DNA of 6,404 bases from Candidatus Bathyarchaeota archaeon (GTDB lineage Archaea; Thermoproteota; Bathyarchaeia; TCS64), in NCBI GenBank assembly GCA_937877765.1, contig CALGBN010000390.1, forward strand, positions 1 to 6,404. Reading direction: 5' to 3'. The number at the start of each line of letters is the position of its first letter. Position 1 is the first letter of the stretch. The notes under the pieces are model-generated. The model did no database searches. It was not told the DNA's origin and was given only the letters and a program-made list of their open reading frames with translations. A program made the position numbers and the translations under genes. Shown in pieces: positions 5,295 to 6,404 of the stretch.

Positions 5295-6146
5295 ATGAAG
5301 ATAGGCTGTCATGTCTCAATCGCAGATAGTATCGATAGAGCAGTAGACCGAGCATCAGAGATTGGGTGTAACACATTCCAGATTTTTACAAGAAGCCCTA
5401 GGATGTGGAAAGCAAGAGAACTTTCTGAAGAAGAGGTAACTGCATTCAAGGAAAAAATTGGAAAAACAGAGATCAGCCCAGTTGTTAGCCACATGCCTTA
5501 TCTTCCGAATCTTAGTTCATCGAATCCAAAGCCATACAAACGGTCTATTGATACTCTCAGACTTGAACTTGAAAGATGTAACATGCTTGGGATACCTTAC
5601 TTGGTGACTCACCTAGGTAGTCATCTAGGAAAAGGCAAAGTGAAGGGTCAGAAACAGATTGTGAACGCAATTAATACGGCTGTATCTGGACTTGATAAGC
5701 ATCCAATGATTCTTCTTGAGAACACATCAGGTAAAACCAACGAGACAGGCTCAACCTTTATCGAGATAGGAGAGATAATCGAGAAGGTCTCAACAGACCA
5801 TGTTGGCGTATGTTTTGATACCTGTCACGCCTATGCCAGAGGATATGATATTACAAATCCAAAGGGATTATTGGATACGATTAATGAGATTGAGTCAAAC
5901 ATCGGCATGGATAAAATCAAGGTAGTTCATCTTAACGATTCCAAAGGCGAACTGGGCTCAAGAATGGATCGCCACAATCACATAAGAGAAGGCAACATTG
6001 GTGAGAAAGGATTCCTCAACTTCTTATCAAGCTCATTTAAGGAAAAACCATTGATACTGGAGACTCCGGTTGATGATTTTAGAAGTGATAAGGATAACGT
6101 GGAGAAAGCTAAGGCTCTCTATATGTGGGCGAATAAGGTTGTCTGA
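5295..6146 (+). CDS. nfo: Endonuclease IV, AP endonuclease
   Basis: A 283-residue TIM-barrel, metal-dependent apurinic/apyrimidinic endonuclease of the Nfo family, the normal full length. It cuts the phosphodiester bond 5' of abasic sites and can clean damaged 3' ends in base-excision repair. All nine metal ligands expected from the E. coli enzyme are present: H66 (SHMPY), H106 (THLGSH), E142 (LLENTSG), D175 and H178 (CFDTCHAY), H212 (VVHLNDS), D225 and H227 (MDRHNH) and E256 (ILETP). The N-terminal IGCHVS and the FQIFTRSPRMW segment (28-38) are also typical, and R36 and nearby residues belong to the DNA-contacting loop region. ATG 5295 begins exactly at the conserved MKIGCHVS. The gene follows a terminator, so it is probably its own unit. 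Its last 28 bases overlap the converging minus-strand gene. Confidence 0.97.
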   Translation: MKIGCHVSIADSIDRAVDRASEIGCNTFQIFTRSPRMWKARELSEEEVTAFKEKIGKTEISPVVSHMPYLPNLSSSNPKPYKRSIDTLRLELERCNMLGIPYLVTHLGSHLGKGKVKGQKQIVNAINTAVSGLDKHPMILLENTSGKTNETGSTFIEIGEIIEKVSTDHVGVCFDTCHAYARGYDITNPKGLLDTINEIESNIGMDKIKVVHLNDSKGELGSRMDRHNHIREGNIGEKGFLNFLSSSFKEKPLILETPVDDFRSDKDNVEKAKALYMWANKVV

Positions 6147-6361
6147 TAGGTTGGGGCTTCTACCTCGTTGAGTATTATTCTAAGGGCTGTTTGGCTGAGT
6201 TCAATTAACTCTCTGTTGGTCAGTGTAGGGTAGATGTTTTTTCCTACGCGTAGTATTGGGTCGATTGTTGTTATTTTCTTGTTTTTTGATTCTGCATAGT
6301 CTTTTGTTGTTCGGACTAGTCGGTTGACCTGATCCGCTCGCAGTCTCTTTACGATTGCCAT
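6119..6361 (-). CDS. Small basic protein of unknown function
   Basis: An 80-residue protein from ATG 6361. A TTG at 6385 would add eight residues, but a TATA-like TTATATA at 6397-6403 predicts a transcription start near 6374, downstream of that TTG, so the ATG is preferred. GGTCGAT about 12 bases upstream may act as a weak ribosome site. The first 29 residues are strongly basic (K5, R6, R8, R14, R17, K20, K26, K28, K29) and probably helical. A middle part follows, TTIDPILRVGKNIYPTLT (31-48), and then a second helix, NRELIELSQTALRIILNEVE (49-68). There is no signal peptide or membrane segment. Two helices with a basic face could bind nucleic acid or a partner protein, but I do not recognise the family. 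Its 3' end overlaps that of the endonuclease gene by 28 bases, tail to tail. Confidence 0.65.
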   Translation of the reverse strand: MAIVKRLRADQVNRLVRTTKDYAESKNKKITTIDPILRVGKNIYPTLTNRELIELSQTALRIILNEVEAPTYQTTLFAHI

Positions 6362-6396
6362 TTGTTTATCGACCAAGAAATACAATAATTTCTTAG

Positions 6397-6403
6397 TATA
6401 TAA
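6397..6403 (-). promoter_or_regulatory. TATA box for the small minus-strand gene
   Basis: On the minus strand, TTATATA is centred at about 6400, some 39 bases before ATG 6361. An archaeal box A here predicts initiation near 6374 and a leader of about 12 bases. The window ends at 6404, so the upstream BRE cannot be judged. Confidence 0.45.
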
Positions 6404-6404
6404 G

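Overview
The window looks like a piece of an archaeal chromosome of moderate AT content. The evidence is indirect. Coding is compact, and TATA-like boxes lie about 25 bases before several starts. Few genes have a good Shine-Dalgarno site, two genes start with TTG or GTG, and T-rich runs sit where archaeal terminators are expected. The aminotransferase and endonuclease IV are of a type common to archaea and Firmicutes. An uncultured lineage such as an Asgard or related archaeon would fit, but nothing here fixes the taxon.

Left edge (1-143): a very AT-rich stretch. On the minus strand it holds an open, protein-like frame that runs off the window and has no normal start. It may be the edge of a neighbouring gene or a gene remnant. 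Positions 144-1132: two tandem paralogous secreted proteins of unknown function, stop codon abutting start codon. The second is split by a one-base frameshift.

Positions 1178-3858: two tandem, diverged major facilitator superfamily (MFS) transporters, each about 430 residues. Each carries an unusual glycine-rich insertion in the C-terminal half, at a different place. The 101-base gap between them and the junction after the second are rich in inverted repeats, which suggests control points.

Positions 3905-5245: a complete PLP-dependent class III aminotransferase resembling 4-aminobutyrate aminotransferase, with all expected cofactor residues. It is followed by a T-rich terminator. Positions 5295-6146: endonuclease IV (Nfo) with all nine zinc ligands. 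Its 3' end overlaps, tail to tail, a small minus-strand gene (6119-6361) for a basic 80-residue protein that I do not recognise.

How the genes may work together: the MFS pair followed by an aminotransferase could be a small amine or amino acid uptake (or efflux) and catabolism unit, but this is only inferred from adjacency. Endonuclease IV appears to be a separate transcription unit for DNA base-excision repair. I see no mobile element, CRISPR array, tRNA or rRNA. The least explained items are the secreted paralog pair, the glycine-rich transporter insertions, the two dyad-rich junctions, and the orphan frame at the left edge.
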